Positions 41,419 through 50,042 are shown, counted from the stretch's first letter. The stretch: 64,000 bases of DNA from Streptomyces durmitorensis (GCF_023498005.1 NZ_CP097289.1:2170001-2234000), one strand, 5' to 3'. Numbers and translations: made by a program. The notes: generated from the letters alone by a model not told the origin.

Positions 41419-41862
41419 TCAGACCCCGGACTCGATCTTCCGTTTGATGCCCGCCTGGTTCTGCCGGGTGTGCAGCTGCATGCGCTCCACGACCGTCGGC
41501 AGCGGGACATCGAAGGCGTCGTCGACCTCGAAGTCCTGGACCCAGGTCATCAGGGTCCCCTCGGGCACCTGCTGATAGCTCCACCTGAGGTGCATGTAGC
41601 GGAACGGGAAGAGCGGATCGCGGCGCTCCGCGACCGCCGTGAGCTCGCGGTGGTCAAGGAGCCGCCAGGAACTCCAGGTGGAGCCCTCGGGGTTGGTCAG
41701 CTCGAAGAGAATCTCGGTCCAGCGGCCGTCCCGCTCCTCCGAGACCACCTTGGCGTGGCTGTACTCGTCGAAGAGGTGGGGCCAGCGGCCGATGTCATTG
41801 GTGATGGCGAAGACACTGCGGGCGTCGGCCTCGATGACGACGCTGTTCTCGATCCTGGGCAT
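41419..41862 (-). CDS. SRPBCC aromatase/cyclase
   Basis: The 147-residue protein matches single-domain polyketide aromatase/cyclases of the Bet v1-like SRPBCC fold (TcmN N-terminus/WhiE-ORFVI type): ENSVVIEADARSVFAITNDIGRWPHLFDEYSHAKVV, then WRLLDHRELTAVAERRDP and FPFRYMHLRWSYQQVPEG. Such enzymes fold and dehydrate the poly-beta-ketone into the first ring. ATG 41862 follows GGGAG; upstream in-frame codons overlap the ACP gene. It lies four bases after the ACP stop. Confidence 0.88.
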   Translation of the reverse strand: MPRIENSVVIEADARSVFAITNDIGRWPHLFDEYSHAKVVSEERDGRWTEILFELTNPEGSTWSSWRLLDHRELTAVAERRDPLFPFRYMHLRWSYQQVPEGTLMTWVQDFEVDDAFDVPLPTVVERMQLHTRQNQAGIKRKIESGV

Positions 41863-41866
41863 CGTC

Positions 41867-42121
41867 TCAGCTCCCCACCGCTGTGACACCGGCCGACAAC
41901 AGGCGCCGCACACAGTCGACGAGGTCGCCGAAGGTACGGAAGCCGCCCTCGGCGTCGGCGTCGATGCTGACGCCGAAGTGCTGCTCCAGGGCGACGACGA
42001 CCTCGACCAGCTCGGTCGAGTCGATGTCGAGGTCCTCGGCGAGGCGCCGGTCCTCGGTCAGCTCCTCGCTCTCGAATCCGGCGCCGCGCATGACGGCGAC
42101 CACGTTCTCGCGGATGTCCAT
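41867..42121 (-). CDS. Acyl carrier protein
   Basis: The 84-residue protein is a discrete ACP: MDIRENVVAVMRGAG, the phosphopantetheine attachment site EDLDIDSTELVEVV, and the helix IV block FGDLVDCVRRLL. It carries the growing polyketide for KS-alpha/KS-beta of the same operon. ATG 42121 is preferred; a GTG at 42130 lies only three bases from AAGGAG. A 71-bp gap separates it from AcpS, the largest in the operon. Confidence 0.92.
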   Translation of the reverse strand: MDIRENVVAVMRGAGFESEELTEDRRLAEDLDIDSTELVEVVVALEQHFGVSIDADAEGGFRTFGDLVDCVRRLLSAGVTAVGS

Positions 42122-42192
42122 GTGACTCACGTACTCCTTCTGGTGGTTGAGATGGTTTCCGGCTGGTGAGGGAGACGGCTTCCGGCCCGCCG

Positions 42193-42621
42193 TCAGTCGG
42201 CGACCGCGATCGCCACGGCCACGCCCGCCTCGTGCGAGATGCTCACGTGCAGCCCGCTGTACGCGGCGCGCCGGAAGGCCTCGTCGGCCCGGCCGGTCAG
42301 CCGCGGCACGGGTGCGCCCGACGCGTCGCGGCCGATCTCGACGTCCCGCCAGCCGAGGCCTTCGCCGTAGCCGCCGAACGCCTTGCGCACGGCCTCCTTG
42401 GCGGCGATGCGGCCGGCCATGCAGTACGCCCGGTGGCGCGGCGACGTGCCCTCGCACAGGGCCCGTTCATTGACCGTGAAGAGCCGCTCGACGAGCCGCT
42501 GCCCACGCCGCTCGACCATGGTGCGCAGGCGCTCGACGTCGACGATGTCGATGCCCACCGCGCGGATCCCGACCGACTGGGGCAGGGCCCCTCGCACGGT
42601 CAACGCCTCAGCAACAGACAT
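42193..42621 (-). CDS. Holo-ACP synthase (AcpS-type phosphopantetheinyl transferase)
   Basis: The 142-residue protein shows both AcpS motifs: VGIDIVDVERL with the Mg-binding Asp and GRIAAKEAVRKAFGGYGEGLGWRDVEI with the Glu/Lys pair, then LHVSISHEAGVAVAIAVAD at the end. It activates an ACP by attaching phosphopantetheine. ATG 42621 lies inside the end of the KS-beta gene (22-bp overlap) and is preceded by GGGAGG at nine bases; a GTG at 42597 is an alternative. A dedicated AcpS next to a type II ACP implies private activation and could also serve the AT-ACP protein of the other cluster. Confidence 0.9.
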   Translation of the reverse strand: MSVAEALTVRGALPQSVGIRAVGIDIVDVERLRTMVERRGQRLVERLFTVNERALCEGTSPRHRAYCMAGRIAAKEAVRKAFGGYGEGLGWRDVEIGRDASGAPVPRLTGRADEAFRRAAYSGLHVSISHEAGVAVAIAVAD

Positions 42622-43841
42622 GCGTTGACACCTCCCAGACCGCGTGAGACCACCAGCGTGTGCTCGCAGCCGGCCGCGGGACGCGCCTGCCCCGCGACCA
42701 GGTCGAGGTCGATGCCGGGAGCCCGGTGGTCCAGGTTCACGGTCGGTGGAAGGACCCCGTCGCGCATCGCCCGCAGCGCCAGTGCCGCGTCGGCGGGCGC
42801 TGCCGCTCCCAGGAGGTGGCCGAAGCCCGACTTGGGCGCGGTGACGGGGAGTTGGCGCGCGGTGGCGGATCCGAACGCCTCGTGCAGCGCGTATCCCTCC
42901 GTCACGTCCTCGAACGGGACGCCCGAGCCGTGCGCGAAGACCGCTCCGATGTCGCCGCCCCGGATCCCGGCGCGTTCGGTGGCGGTCCGCATCGCGCGGC
43001 CCAGGACCTGTCCGGTCGGCTCGACCGTGTAGTACGGCATGTAGCCGTCGGTGCTCACGCCCCAGCCGGCGAGCTCGCCCAGGATCCGCGCCCCGCGCCT
43101 CTCGGCGTGCTCGCGCCGCTCCATGACCAGGAACACCGCGCCCTCGCCGAAGACGCTGCCGCCGTGGCCCGCGTCGAACGGGCGGTACAGCTCGTGCGGG
43201 CCGAGCGAGCCGCGGGACTTCGCGCCGAGGCCGGAGGTCTCCATGCAGAGCCAGCCGTAGGGCGAGAGGGGCGCCTCCACGCCGCCCGCGATCACGACGT
43301 CCGCGCGGTCGCGCAGGAGCGCCTCGGCCCCGCCGATCAGGGCGTACGCACCGCTGGCCCGCTCGGCGACGAACGTACGCGCCGGGCCCTTGATCCCCTG
43401 CTCGATGCAGATGTTGCCCTGCGGCGCCGCGGGGAACCAGGCGGTCGCCTGGTAGGGGCTGACCGCGCGCGGTCCTTCGGTCCACAGGTGGCGCAGCTCG
43501 CGCTCGGCGAACTCCCAGCCGCCCAGGATGTTTCCGACCATGACGCCGGTGCGCTCGGCGGGCACCTCTTCGCCCACGGTGACGCGGGCGTCCGCGAGTG
43601 CCTGGCGCACGGCGTGCACGGACAGGTGCGTGAAGCGGTCGGTGCGCTTGACGAAGCGGGACGGCAGTTCGGCGCCCGCGTCGAAGTCCGCCTGTCCCGC
43701 CGCCGAGGTGGCGTATCCCGATGCGTCGAAGCGGTCGATGGCGGCGACCTGCGGGATGCCCGCGCGTGCGCTGTCCCAGAGGGGGTCGATGCCGGTGCCC
43801 GCGGGTGTGACCGCGCCGATTCCGGTGATGACGACGCTCAT
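42600..43841 (-). CDS. Type II PKS ketosynthase beta / chain length factor
   Basis: The 413-residue protein has the KAS II fold (MSVVITGIGAVTPAGTG; ADVVIAGGVEAPLSPYG; DAGHGGSVFGEGAVFLVMERREHAERRG; SGFGHLLGAAAPADAALA) but no active-site Cys. At that position chain length factors usually carry Gln (AEQAGG); here the sequence is VAERASGAYAL, with Arg161 (codon 43359-43361). It pairs with KS-alpha to set chain length. Its ATG overlaps the KS-alpha stop by four bases. The Arg substitution raises doubt about malonyl-ACP decarboxylation by this subunit. Confidence 0.9.
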   Translation of the reverse strand: MSVVITGIGAVTPAGTGIDPLWDSARAGIPQVAAIDRFDASGYATSAAGQADFDAGAELPSRFVKRTDRFTHLSVHAVRQALADARVTVGEEVPAERTGVMVGNILGGWEFAERELRHLWTEGPRAVSPYQATAWFPAAPQGNICIEQGIKGPARTFVAERASGAYALIGGAEALLRDRADVVIAGGVEAPLSPYGWLCMETSGLGAKSRGSLGPHELYRPFDAGHGGSVFGEGAVFLVMERREHAERRGARILGELAGWGVSTDGYMPYYTVEPTGQVLGRAMRTATERAGIRGGDIGAVFAHGSGVPFEDVTEGYALHEAFGSATARQLPVTAPKSGFGHLLGAAAPADAALALRAMRDGVLPPTVNLDHRAPGIDLDLVAGQARPAAGCEHTLVVSRGLGGVNACLLLRR

Positions 43842-45133
43842 CGGTGCGCCCCTTCCCGCACGGCCCGCGTGACGAGCGCGGCGTGCAGCCCCGCGAATCC
43901 GCTGGCGCCCTTGAGGATCGCCTCGCCGTGCCACGGGCGGCCTTCGCCCGGGACGTAGTCGAGGTCGCACGTCGGGTCGGGGTTCTCGTAGTTGGCGGTC
44001 GGGTGGACGAAGGAGTGCTTGGCCGCGAGGGCGCAGAGCACGATCTCCATGGCGCTCGCGGCGGCCAGCGCGTGGCCGACCATCGACTTCGCCGAGTTCA
44101 CCGGGATCTCGCGGGCGCGCTCGCCGAGGGCGAGCTTGAGGGCGCTGGTCTCGCAGGTGTCGTTCTGCGGGGTCGAACTGCCGTGCGAGCTGACGTGGTC
44201 GATGTCCCGCGGACGCAGGCCGGCCTCCGCGACGGCCTGTGTCATGGCGCGGGTCAGGTCCTCGCCGTCGGAGAGCAGGTCGGTCATGTGCGCGGCATTC
44301 GAGGTGTGCGAGAAGCCGTCGATCGTCAAGTAGGGGGCGGCGCCCCGGCGTTCGGCGTGCTCGCGCGACTCCAGGACGACGATGCCGCAGCCCTCGCCGA
44401 GCACGAAGCCGTCGCGGCCCGCGTCGTACGGCCGGGACGCGGCGTCGGGCCGGTCGGCGTGGGCGCGCGAAAGGCAGTTGATGATCTCGAAGGACGCGAC
44501 CGTCACCGGGGTGATGGGCGCCTCCGTGGCTCCCGCGATCATCACGTCCGCGTCCCCGTGGCGGATCGCCTCGTAGGCGTGGCCGACCGCGTCGACGCCC
44601 CCGATGCAGCCCGTCGACAGGGTCACGCAGGGGCCCTGCATGCCGAGCAGCGCCGAGAGGATGGTGCCCGGGGTGTTCGACATGGACGCGAGGTAGAGGT
44701 CGCGGCCCGCCTTGGCCGGGTCGATGGGTCCCCGGCCCCCGTCGGTGACCCGCAGGAACTCCTCCTCCATCTTCGGGGTGCCGCAGACCGCCGTGGACAG
44801 CGAGAGTCCGGCGCGCTCCGGGTCGTACGTTCCCTGGGCGAGTCCGGCGTCCCGTACGGCCTGGTACGCGGCCGCGACGGCGAACTGTGTGTACCGGTCG
44901 AGCCGTTGCACCTCGGGCGGAAGAGCCGGTATCTGCTCCTCGAATCCGGAGACCTCGGCGATCGAGTCCGACACGAAGTCGAAGTCTTTGAAGAGCGCCG
45001 AACTCGTGATGTCGGAAAGGGGCTTCGTCACGCTCTTTCCCGCGGAGATGGTTTCCCATAACGCTTCTGTTCCTGTTCCGGCCGGGCTGACCACTCCCAG
45101 ACCGGTGACCACCACTTCTCGCACGTGAACCAC
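43838..45133 (-). CDS. Type II PKS ketosynthase alpha, TTA-containing
   Basis: The 431-residue protein has a full ketosynthase triad: Cys in VTLSTGCIGGVDAVGHA, His in VSSHGSSTPQND and the Lys/His pair in NSAKSMVGHALAAASA. The Cys context is that of aromatic KS-alpha. GTG 45133 overlaps the methyltransferase stop by one base (TAGTG) and has GGAGAAAGG upstream; GTG 45124 is less likely. Codon 25 is TTA (45059-45061, in EALWET), so synthesis should depend on bldA tRNA. No ketoreductase lies in the operon, so an unreduced aromatic product is likely. Confidence 0.92.
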   Translation of the reverse strand: MVHVREVVVTGLGVVSPAGTGTEALWETISAGKSVTKPLSDITSSALFKDFDFVSDSIAEVSGFEEQIPALPPEVQRLDRYTQFAVAAAYQAVRDAGLAQGTYDPERAGLSLSTAVCGTPKMEEEFLRVTDGGRGPIDPAKAGRDLYLASMSNTPGTILSALLGMQGPCVTLSTGCIGGVDAVGHAYEAIRHGDADVMIAGATEAPITPVTVASFEIINCLSRAHADRPDAASRPYDAGRDGFVLGEGCGIVVLESREHAERRGAAPYLTIDGFSHTSNAAHMTDLLSDGEDLTRAMTQAVAEAGLRPRDIDHVSSHGSSTPQNDTCETSALKLALGERAREIPVNSAKSMVGHALAAASAMEIVLCALAAKHSFVHPTANYENPDPTCDLDYVPGEGRPWHGEAILKGASGFAGLHAALVTRAVREGAHR

Positions 45134-46221
45134 TAACGCCTTTCTCCTGTCAGGACGGTGATGAGGCCGGGCGTGACGGACTCCTTTGCCGTCACCCCGT
45201 ATTTCTCCATGACCGTGCGGTACGCGGATTCCGCCTGGACGCCGCCCGCCTCGGTGTTCACCAGGAGGCTGAGCGCGATCATCGGGCGGTGCAGGGCGGG
45301 CCGCCCCGGCGCCTGGCGCATGACGTCGACGAGCAGCAGGGTGCCGCCGGGGCGCAGCAGCCGTGCGCACTCCTGGACGAGCCGCTCCGTGGCGTCAGGG
45401 CCCGCGAAGCGGCTCAGGTGGGCCAGGACGACGGTGTCGAAACAGCCGTCGGGGAAGGGCGCCCTGGGGAAGTCACCGGCGTTGCCCCTGGTGAAGTCGG
45501 CGGGCACGAAGCGGAACCGTTCCGCCACGCCGAACTCCGCCGCCCGCTCACGCGCGGCGCCGAGCAGCGCCGGGGCGTCGTGGGCCACCACGCGTGCCTC
45601 CGGGTCGGCGGCGGCCAGGGCGATGCCCCACTCGCCCGCGCCCGACGCGAAGTCCAGGACGCGGCCCGCGTCCGGCAGGGAGGGGTCGTGCCGGGTGAGC
45701 TCGCGCACCACACGGAAGGCGGTGCGCACCCCCACCGGGAAGATCCCCGCGAACATCCCCGAGTAGAGCCCCCGGTTCTCGGGCGCGCCCAGCTCACCGC
45801 CGCCGTGCCCGCCGGCCCGCACCAGTTCGGTCAGGCCGCTCCACTGGTCCCACTCCGCCAGTACGTCGGCGAAGTGACCGCCGAGGTAGCCCCGGCCGCC
45901 CTCGACGAGATGGGCGCGGGACGCGTCGGTGAGCGTCCAGCTCTCCTCGCCGCCGCCGTCACCGCCCGCGACCAGGCCCAGCTCTTCAAGGGCCGCGAGC
46001 AGTGCGCGCAGCCCTACGGGGTCGCAGCCCAGCTCGGCGGCGAGTCCCCGCGCGTCACGCGGGCCCCGTGCGAGGCCGGTGAACACGCCGAGGTCCAGGG
46101 CCGTGCCGAGCACCCTGGCGCGGGCGAAGCCGAAGTTCAGGGCGAGGAGGGGGCCGGGATCCGGTGCGTCCTCGTACGGAGCGAGGGCGCGGCTGCTCGC
46201 CGCGTCCGTCGGTGCGCTCAC
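45133..46221 (-). CDS. SAM-dependent O-methyltransferase-like protein
   Basis: The 362-residue protein has the two-domain plan of polyketide O-methyltransferases: an N-terminal winged-helix dimerisation region (ALDLGVFTGLARGPRDARGLAAELGCDPVGLRALLAALEELGL) and a Rossmann domain with VLDFASGAGEWGIALAAADPEARVVAHD for SAM and LLRPGGTLLLVDVMRQAPG. It starts with GTG overlapping the cupin stop (GTGA). It should methylate a hydroxyl of the aromatic product; the site is unknown. Confidence 0.88.
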   Translation of the reverse strand: MSAPTDAASSRALAPYEDAPDPGPLLALNFGFARARVLGTALDLGVFTGLARGPRDARGLAAELGCDPVGLRALLAALEELGLVAGGDGGGEESWTLTDASRAHLVEGGRGYLGGHFADVLAEWDQWSGLTELVRAGGHGGGELGAPENRGLYSGMFAGIFPVGVRTAFRVVRELTRHDPSLPDAGRVLDFASGAGEWGIALAAADPEARVVAHDAPALLGAARERAAEFGVAERFRFVPADFTRGNAGDFPRAPFPDGCFDTVVLAHLSRFAGPDATERLVQECARLLRPGGTLLLVDVMRQAPGRPALHRPMIALSLLVNTEAGGVQAESAYRTVMEKYGVTAKESVTPGLITVLTGERR

Positions 46222-46652
46222 TTGCCGGCCTCCAGGAGGCTCACGTACTCGGGGTTCTGCGTGTACTCGTACGGGTCCTCGGAGAGGAAGACGTTCCGTA
46301 CCGGGGGCCGCTCGCAGGGCGCGACGACCAGGAACCGGCAGGTCTGGTCCGGGCCTGTGACGAAGCCGTGGGGTTCATTGCGGGGGATGAAGATGGCGTC
46401 ACCGGGGCCGACTTCCTCGGTCTTGCCGAGTTCGGGCATGACGAGCCCCATCGAGCCTTCGAGCACATAGATCTCGTGCTCCCACTCGTGGTAATGCGGT
46501 GGGGTCGAGCCGTTCGGCGACACCTCGAATTCGGTGAGGACGAAGCGGTCGGCTCCGTCCGGCGTGTCGATGAGTTTCCGGTGGGTGGTCTCCTTGGCTC
46601 CCGGTTCGCGGACTATTTCGGCCTTGACCGCGGTCCTGTGCACGCGCTTCAT
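46218..46652 (-). CDS. Cupin-domain protein, probable polyketide cyclase
   Basis: The 144-residue protein is a single cupin barrel with the metal motif HYHEWEHEIYVLEG (His, His, Glu) and the second motif PRNEPHGF. Cupins of this kind occur in aromatic polyketide clusters next to the minimal PKS (TcmJ, RemF and WhiE ORFII types) and help fold or oxidise the nascent chain. It is the first gene of the operon, preceded by a perfect 17-bp tandem duplication. Its exact role is inferred from neighbours. Confidence 0.85.
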   Translation of the reverse strand: MKRVHRTAVKAEIVREPGAKETTHRKLIDTPDGADRFVLTEFEVSPNGSTPPHYHEWEHEIYVLEGSMGLVMPELGKTEEVGPGDAIFIPRNEPHGFVTGPDQTCRFLVVAPCERPPVRNVFLSEDPYEYTQNPEYVSLLEAGK

Positions 46653-46664
46653 GTGCTGCCCTTC

Positions 46665-46698
46665 TCGGAAAGGTGCGGATTTCGGAAAGGTGCGGATT
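46665..46698 (-). repeat. 17-bp perfect tandem duplication upstream of polyketide operon
   Basis: TCGGAAAGGTGCGGATT is present twice back to back (46665-46681 and 46682-46698), 13 bp upstream of the cupin start. Placed in the leader or promoter of the type II operon, it may be a tandem regulator-binding site or a simple duplication. Confidence 0.7.
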
Positions 46699-46844
46699 CC
46701 TGAAATCGAAAGTAGTCAGGCGTGCCGAGCGCAGCTATGGGCATGGACCGCCGCCGGATCCGGGATCTGGAGCCGGGCTCGTACGGGATGTCGGCCCACG
46801 AGGACGGGACAAAGTCCCGGCGGCGGGGCTACGCTCGGGGAAGC

Positions 46845-46861
46845 GCTTCGGAAACCGAAGC
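46845..46861 (+). promoter_or_regulatory. Small inverted repeat before NTF2-like gene
   Basis: GCTTCGG-AAA-CCGAAGC lies eight bases before the ribosome site AGGAGGAG of the gene at 46882. It could be an operator, perhaps for the HxlR protein encoded on the other side of that gene, or a leader hairpin. Confidence 0.45.
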
Positions 46862-46881
46862 AGTCAGGAGGAGCGATACCG

Positions 46882-47292
46882 ATGAGCCTCGATGTACGTG
46901 ACGTACTGGCGCCCGGCGCACCCGACCGGACCCGGCTCCTGCTCGCGCGGGACGTCGTCTTCCACAGCCCTGTCGCCGACTACAGCGGGCGGGACGACGT
47001 GGCGCACCTGTTCCCGAAGATCGGGGAGTGCCTGACCGGGATCGAACCGCTGCGGGAGTTCACCGACCCCGGGACGGGCAGCGGGAAGGACGGGGCGGAG
47101 CGGCAGACCGTGACGACCTTCACCGCCGACGTCGGCGAGGAGTCCGTGTACGGCACCTTCGTGCAACAGGTGGACGCCAACGGTCAGTTGACGGAGGCGA
47201 CCCTGCTGCTCCGGCCGCTCCACACACTGACGGCCGCCGTCTCCCGGATGCGCGACGCGCTCAGCGCCGACCCTCTGCCGAGTCGGCGCTGA
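46882..47292 (+). CDS. NTF2/SnoaL-like small protein
   Basis: The 136-residue protein has an NTF2-like pattern: LLLARDVVFHSPVADYSGRDDVAHLFPKIGECL, EFTDPGTGSGKDGAERQTVTTFTADVGEESVYGTFVQQVDANGQLTEATLLLRPLHTLTAAVSRM. Proteins like this are small enzymes or binding proteins of unknown substrate. AGGAGGAG precedes ATG 46882. It ends 32 bp inside the convergent HxlR gene, so the two overlap at their 3' ends, a common pairing of a regulator with its target. Confidence 0.75.
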   Translation: MSLDVRDVLAPGAPDRTRLLLARDVVFHSPVADYSGRDDVAHLFPKIGECLTGIEPLREFTDPGTGSGKDGAERQTVTTFTADVGEESVYGTFVQQVDANGQLTEATLLLRPLHTLTAAVSRMRDALSADPLPSRR

Positions 47293-47614
47293 CCTCGGCG
47301 GCCCAGCGCTCGGCCCAGGCGTCCAGCGGGCGCAGGGCCTGGTGGGCCTCGCCGCCGAGCGCGGTCAGGACGTAGGAGCTGTCGGGCAGTTGCCGCACCA
47401 GTCGGGCTTCGAGCAGTTCGGTCAGGCGCTGGCGCAGCACACTGGACGACATCGCGTCGCACCGCTCCTGGAGCGCGCGGAACCCCAGCGGCTCGGCCCG
47501 CAGCTCCCAGACGATCCGCAGGCTCCAGCGCCGCCCGAACAGGTCGAGGGCGGCCATCAGAGGGCGTCCCGTGGTGGAGGCGCGGGTCGGCTTGCCGGGC
47601 AGGGGTGCGGTCAT
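47261..47614 (-). CDS. HxlR-family transcriptional regulator
   Basis: The 117-residue protein is an HxlR winged helix: MAALDLFGRRWSLRIVWELRAEPLGFRALQERCDAMSSSVLRQRLTELLEARLVRQL, followed by the wing SYVLTALGGEAHQAL. It lacks the N-terminal Cys seen in thiol-sensing members. It is convergent with and overlaps the NTF2-like gene, and lies about 170 bp from the GH89 gene start on the other side. Confidence 0.88.
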   Translation of the reverse strand: MTAPLPGKPTRASTTGRPLMAALDLFGRRWSLRIVWELRAEPLGFRALQERCDAMSSSVLRQRLTELLEARLVRQLPDSSYVLTALGGEAHQALRPLDAWAERWAAEVSADSAEGRR

Positions 47615-47785
47615 CCGCCGACGCTAACACCGGGGCTTCGCCCATCGGGGCCGTGCACGGCGGGCGGGGTCCGTCCCGGAAGGCCTTCTTGACCATGGTT
47701 CGCGGGCGGTTCATCGTGGTGCGCCGTCCAGCACCGCTCGGGCGCCCGCCCGAGCGCCGCCGAACCGGGAGGGTATCCCTACGTC

Positions 47786-49969
47786 ATGCCCCTGCCCCGC
47801 CGCACCTTCCTCACCGCTCTCGCCGGAACGACCGGCGCCGCCGTCGCCTGCTCCGGCTCCACCGCCGACGGCGCCCCGACCTCCGCATCGCCCGCGGCCA
47901 AGGCCGCCCGGCGGCTGCTGCCCGGACACTGGAAGCAGCTGACGTTCGCCACCGAGGGCCCCGCCGACACCTTCCGGATCTCCGGGCGGCGCGGGCACAT
48001 CACCATCGCCGGGCCGACCCCGGCCGTCCAACTCACCGCCCTGCGCCACTACTTGAAGCACACCGCGCACGCGAACATCACCTGGGCGGGTGACCAGCTC
48101 GACCTGCCCGACCGGCTCCCCGGCCTCGACAAGCCGGTGACCGGGCGCGCCAACGCCCCGCACCGCTTCGTCCTGAACGACACGAACGACGGCTACACGG
48201 GGGCGTACCACGACTGGTCCTACTGGGAGCGCGAGATCGACGTGCTCGCGCTGCACGGCTACAACGAAGTCCTGGTGTACGTCGGCGCCGACGCGCTCTA
48301 CCACCGCGTGTTCCAGGAGTTCGGCTACTCCGACCGGGAGTTGCGCGCGTGGATACCGGCCCCGGCCCACCAGCCGTGGTGGCTGCTCCAGAACATGTCC
48401 GCCTTCCCGTACCCCGTCTCGCGGCAACTCATCGACAGACGGGCCGCGTTGGGGCGCCGCATCGCGGACCGGCTGCGCGATCTGGGCATGACGCCCGTCC
48501 TCCCCGGCTACTTCGGGACGGTGCCACCCGGCTTCACCGCGAAGAATCCCGGCGCGAGGACCGTGCCGCAGGGCGACTGGGTCGGCTTCACGCGGCCCGA
48601 CTGGCTCGACCCGCGCACCGAGCACTTCGGCCGGGTGGCCGCCGCCTTCTACCGCGCCCAGGACGAGCTGTTCGGCGCGTCGACGATGTACAAGATGGAC
48701 CTCCTCCACGAGGGCGGGAAGCCGGGCGACGTCCCGGTGCCGGACGCGGCGAAGGCCGTGGAGAAGGCCCTCCAGGCCGCGCACCCCGGCGCCACCTGGG
48801 TGATCCTCGGCTGGCAGAGCAATCCGCCCAAGGCCATCGTCGACGCCGTCGACAAGTCGAGGATGCTGGTGGTCGACGGCCTCTCCGACCGCTTCCCGAA
48901 GGTCACCGACCGCGAGTCCGACTGGAACGCGACCCCGTACACCTTCGGCTCGATCTGGAACTTCGGCGGGCACACCACCCTCGGCGCCAACACCCCCGAC
49001 TGGGCGGCTCTCTACGAGAAGTGGCGCACCAAGGAAGGCAGCACGCAGCGCGGCATCTCCCTGATGCCGGAGGCGGCCGACAACAACCCCGCCGCCTTCG
49101 AGCTCTTCTCCGAACTGGCCTGGCGCACCGGCGACTTGGACCTCGACGTCTGGTTCACCGACTGGTCCGTGGCCCGCTACGGCACGGCCGACCCACACGC
49201 GGCCGCCGCCTGGGACATCCTGCGCCGCACCGCGTACGGCACGACCCGCGCCGACGAGTGGGCCGAGGGCGCGGACGGCCTGTTCGGCGCACGGCCCGAC
49301 CTGTCGGCGAAGTCGGCGGCGGCCTGGTCACCGAAGGCGATGCGGTACGAGCCGTCGGACTTCGAGCCCGCCCTCGCCGAACTCCTCGACGTACGAAGTG
49401 AGTTGCGAGGCTCCTCCGCCTACCGCCGCGACGTACTGGACGTGGCGCGCCAGGCCCTGTCCAACCGCAGCCGGGTGCTCCTGCCGCGGATCAAGCAGGC
49501 GTACGACGACCGGGACACCGCCCGCTTCGACGAGCTGACACGGACCTGGCTCGGCCTCATGGACCTGCTCGACAAGCTGGTGGCCACCGACTCCCGCCAT
49601 CTCCTGGGGCGTTGGGTCGCCGACGCCCGCTCGTGGGGCGCCGACGCGACGGAACGGGAGCGGCTCGCGTACGACCAGCTGTCGCTGCTGACCGTGTGGG
49701 GCACGCGGTCCGGGGCGGAAGCGGGGCTGCGCGACTACGCCAACCGGGAGTGGGCCGGGCTCGTCGGCGGGCTCTACCGGCTGCGCTGGGAGACGTACTT
49801 CAAGGAGCTGCGGGCAGCGCTCGACGAAGGGCGCGGCCCGAAGGCCATCGACTGGTTCGAGATCGAGGACGGGTGGATTCGTGACCCGGGGCGCCTGGCG
49901 ACCCGGCCGAGCGGAGACACGTACAAAATCGCTGTTCAGGTGCGCGAACGGCTGACCGGGGCGCGGTAG
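47786..49969 (+). CDS. Secreted alpha-N-acetylglucosaminidase, GH89
   Basis: The 727-residue protein begins with a Tat-like or lipoprotein-like signal (PRRTFLTALAGTTGAAVACSGS). The N-terminal domain, the catalytic TIM barrel (about 120-430) and the C-terminal helical domain follow the NAGLU/GH89 plan: RFVLNDTNDGYTGAYHDWSYWEREIDVLALHGYNEVLVYVG, YKMDLLHEGG with a likely catalytic Glu, and LMPEAADNNPAAFELFSELAW with the second. It removes terminal alpha-linked GlcNAc from glycans outside the cell. It is a single gene beside a chitosanase. Confidence 0.92.
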   Translation: MPLPRRTFLTALAGTTGAAVACSGSTADGAPTSASPAAKAARRLLPGHWKQLTFATEGPADTFRISGRRGHITIAGPTPAVQLTALRHYLKHTAHANITWAGDQLDLPDRLPGLDKPVTGRANAPHRFVLNDTNDGYTGAYHDWSYWEREIDVLALHGYNEVLVYVGADALYHRVFQEFGYSDRELRAWIPAPAHQPWWLLQNMSAFPYPVSRQLIDRRAALGRRIADRLRDLGMTPVLPGYFGTVPPGFTAKNPGARTVPQGDWVGFTRPDWLDPRTEHFGRVAAAFYRAQDELFGASTMYKMDLLHEGGKPGDVPVPDAAKAVEKALQAAHPGATWVILGWQSNPPKAIVDAVDKSRMLVVDGLSDRFPKVTDRESDWNATPYTFGSIWNFGGHTTLGANTPDWAALYEKWRTKEGSTQRGISLMPEAADNNPAAFELFSELAWRTGDLDLDVWFTDWSVARYGTADPHAAAAWDILRRTAYGTTRADEWAEGADGLFGARPDLSAKSAAAWSPKAMRYEPSDFEPALAELLDVRSELRGSSAYRRDVLDVARQALSNRSRVLLPRIKQAYDDRDTARFDELTRTWLGLMDLLDKLVATDSRHLLGRWVADARSWGADATERERLAYDQLSLLTVWGTRSGAEAGLRDYANREWAGLVGGLYRLRWETYFKELRAALDEGRGPKAIDWFEIEDGWIRDPGRLATRPSGDTYKIAVQVRERLTGAR

Positions 49970-50042
49970 TCGGCGGGCGCGGGGCCTCCAAGATCGCCAA
50001 CTCGCCCTCCCTCGACGGGTATACGTCACCCTCAATCTCTGG

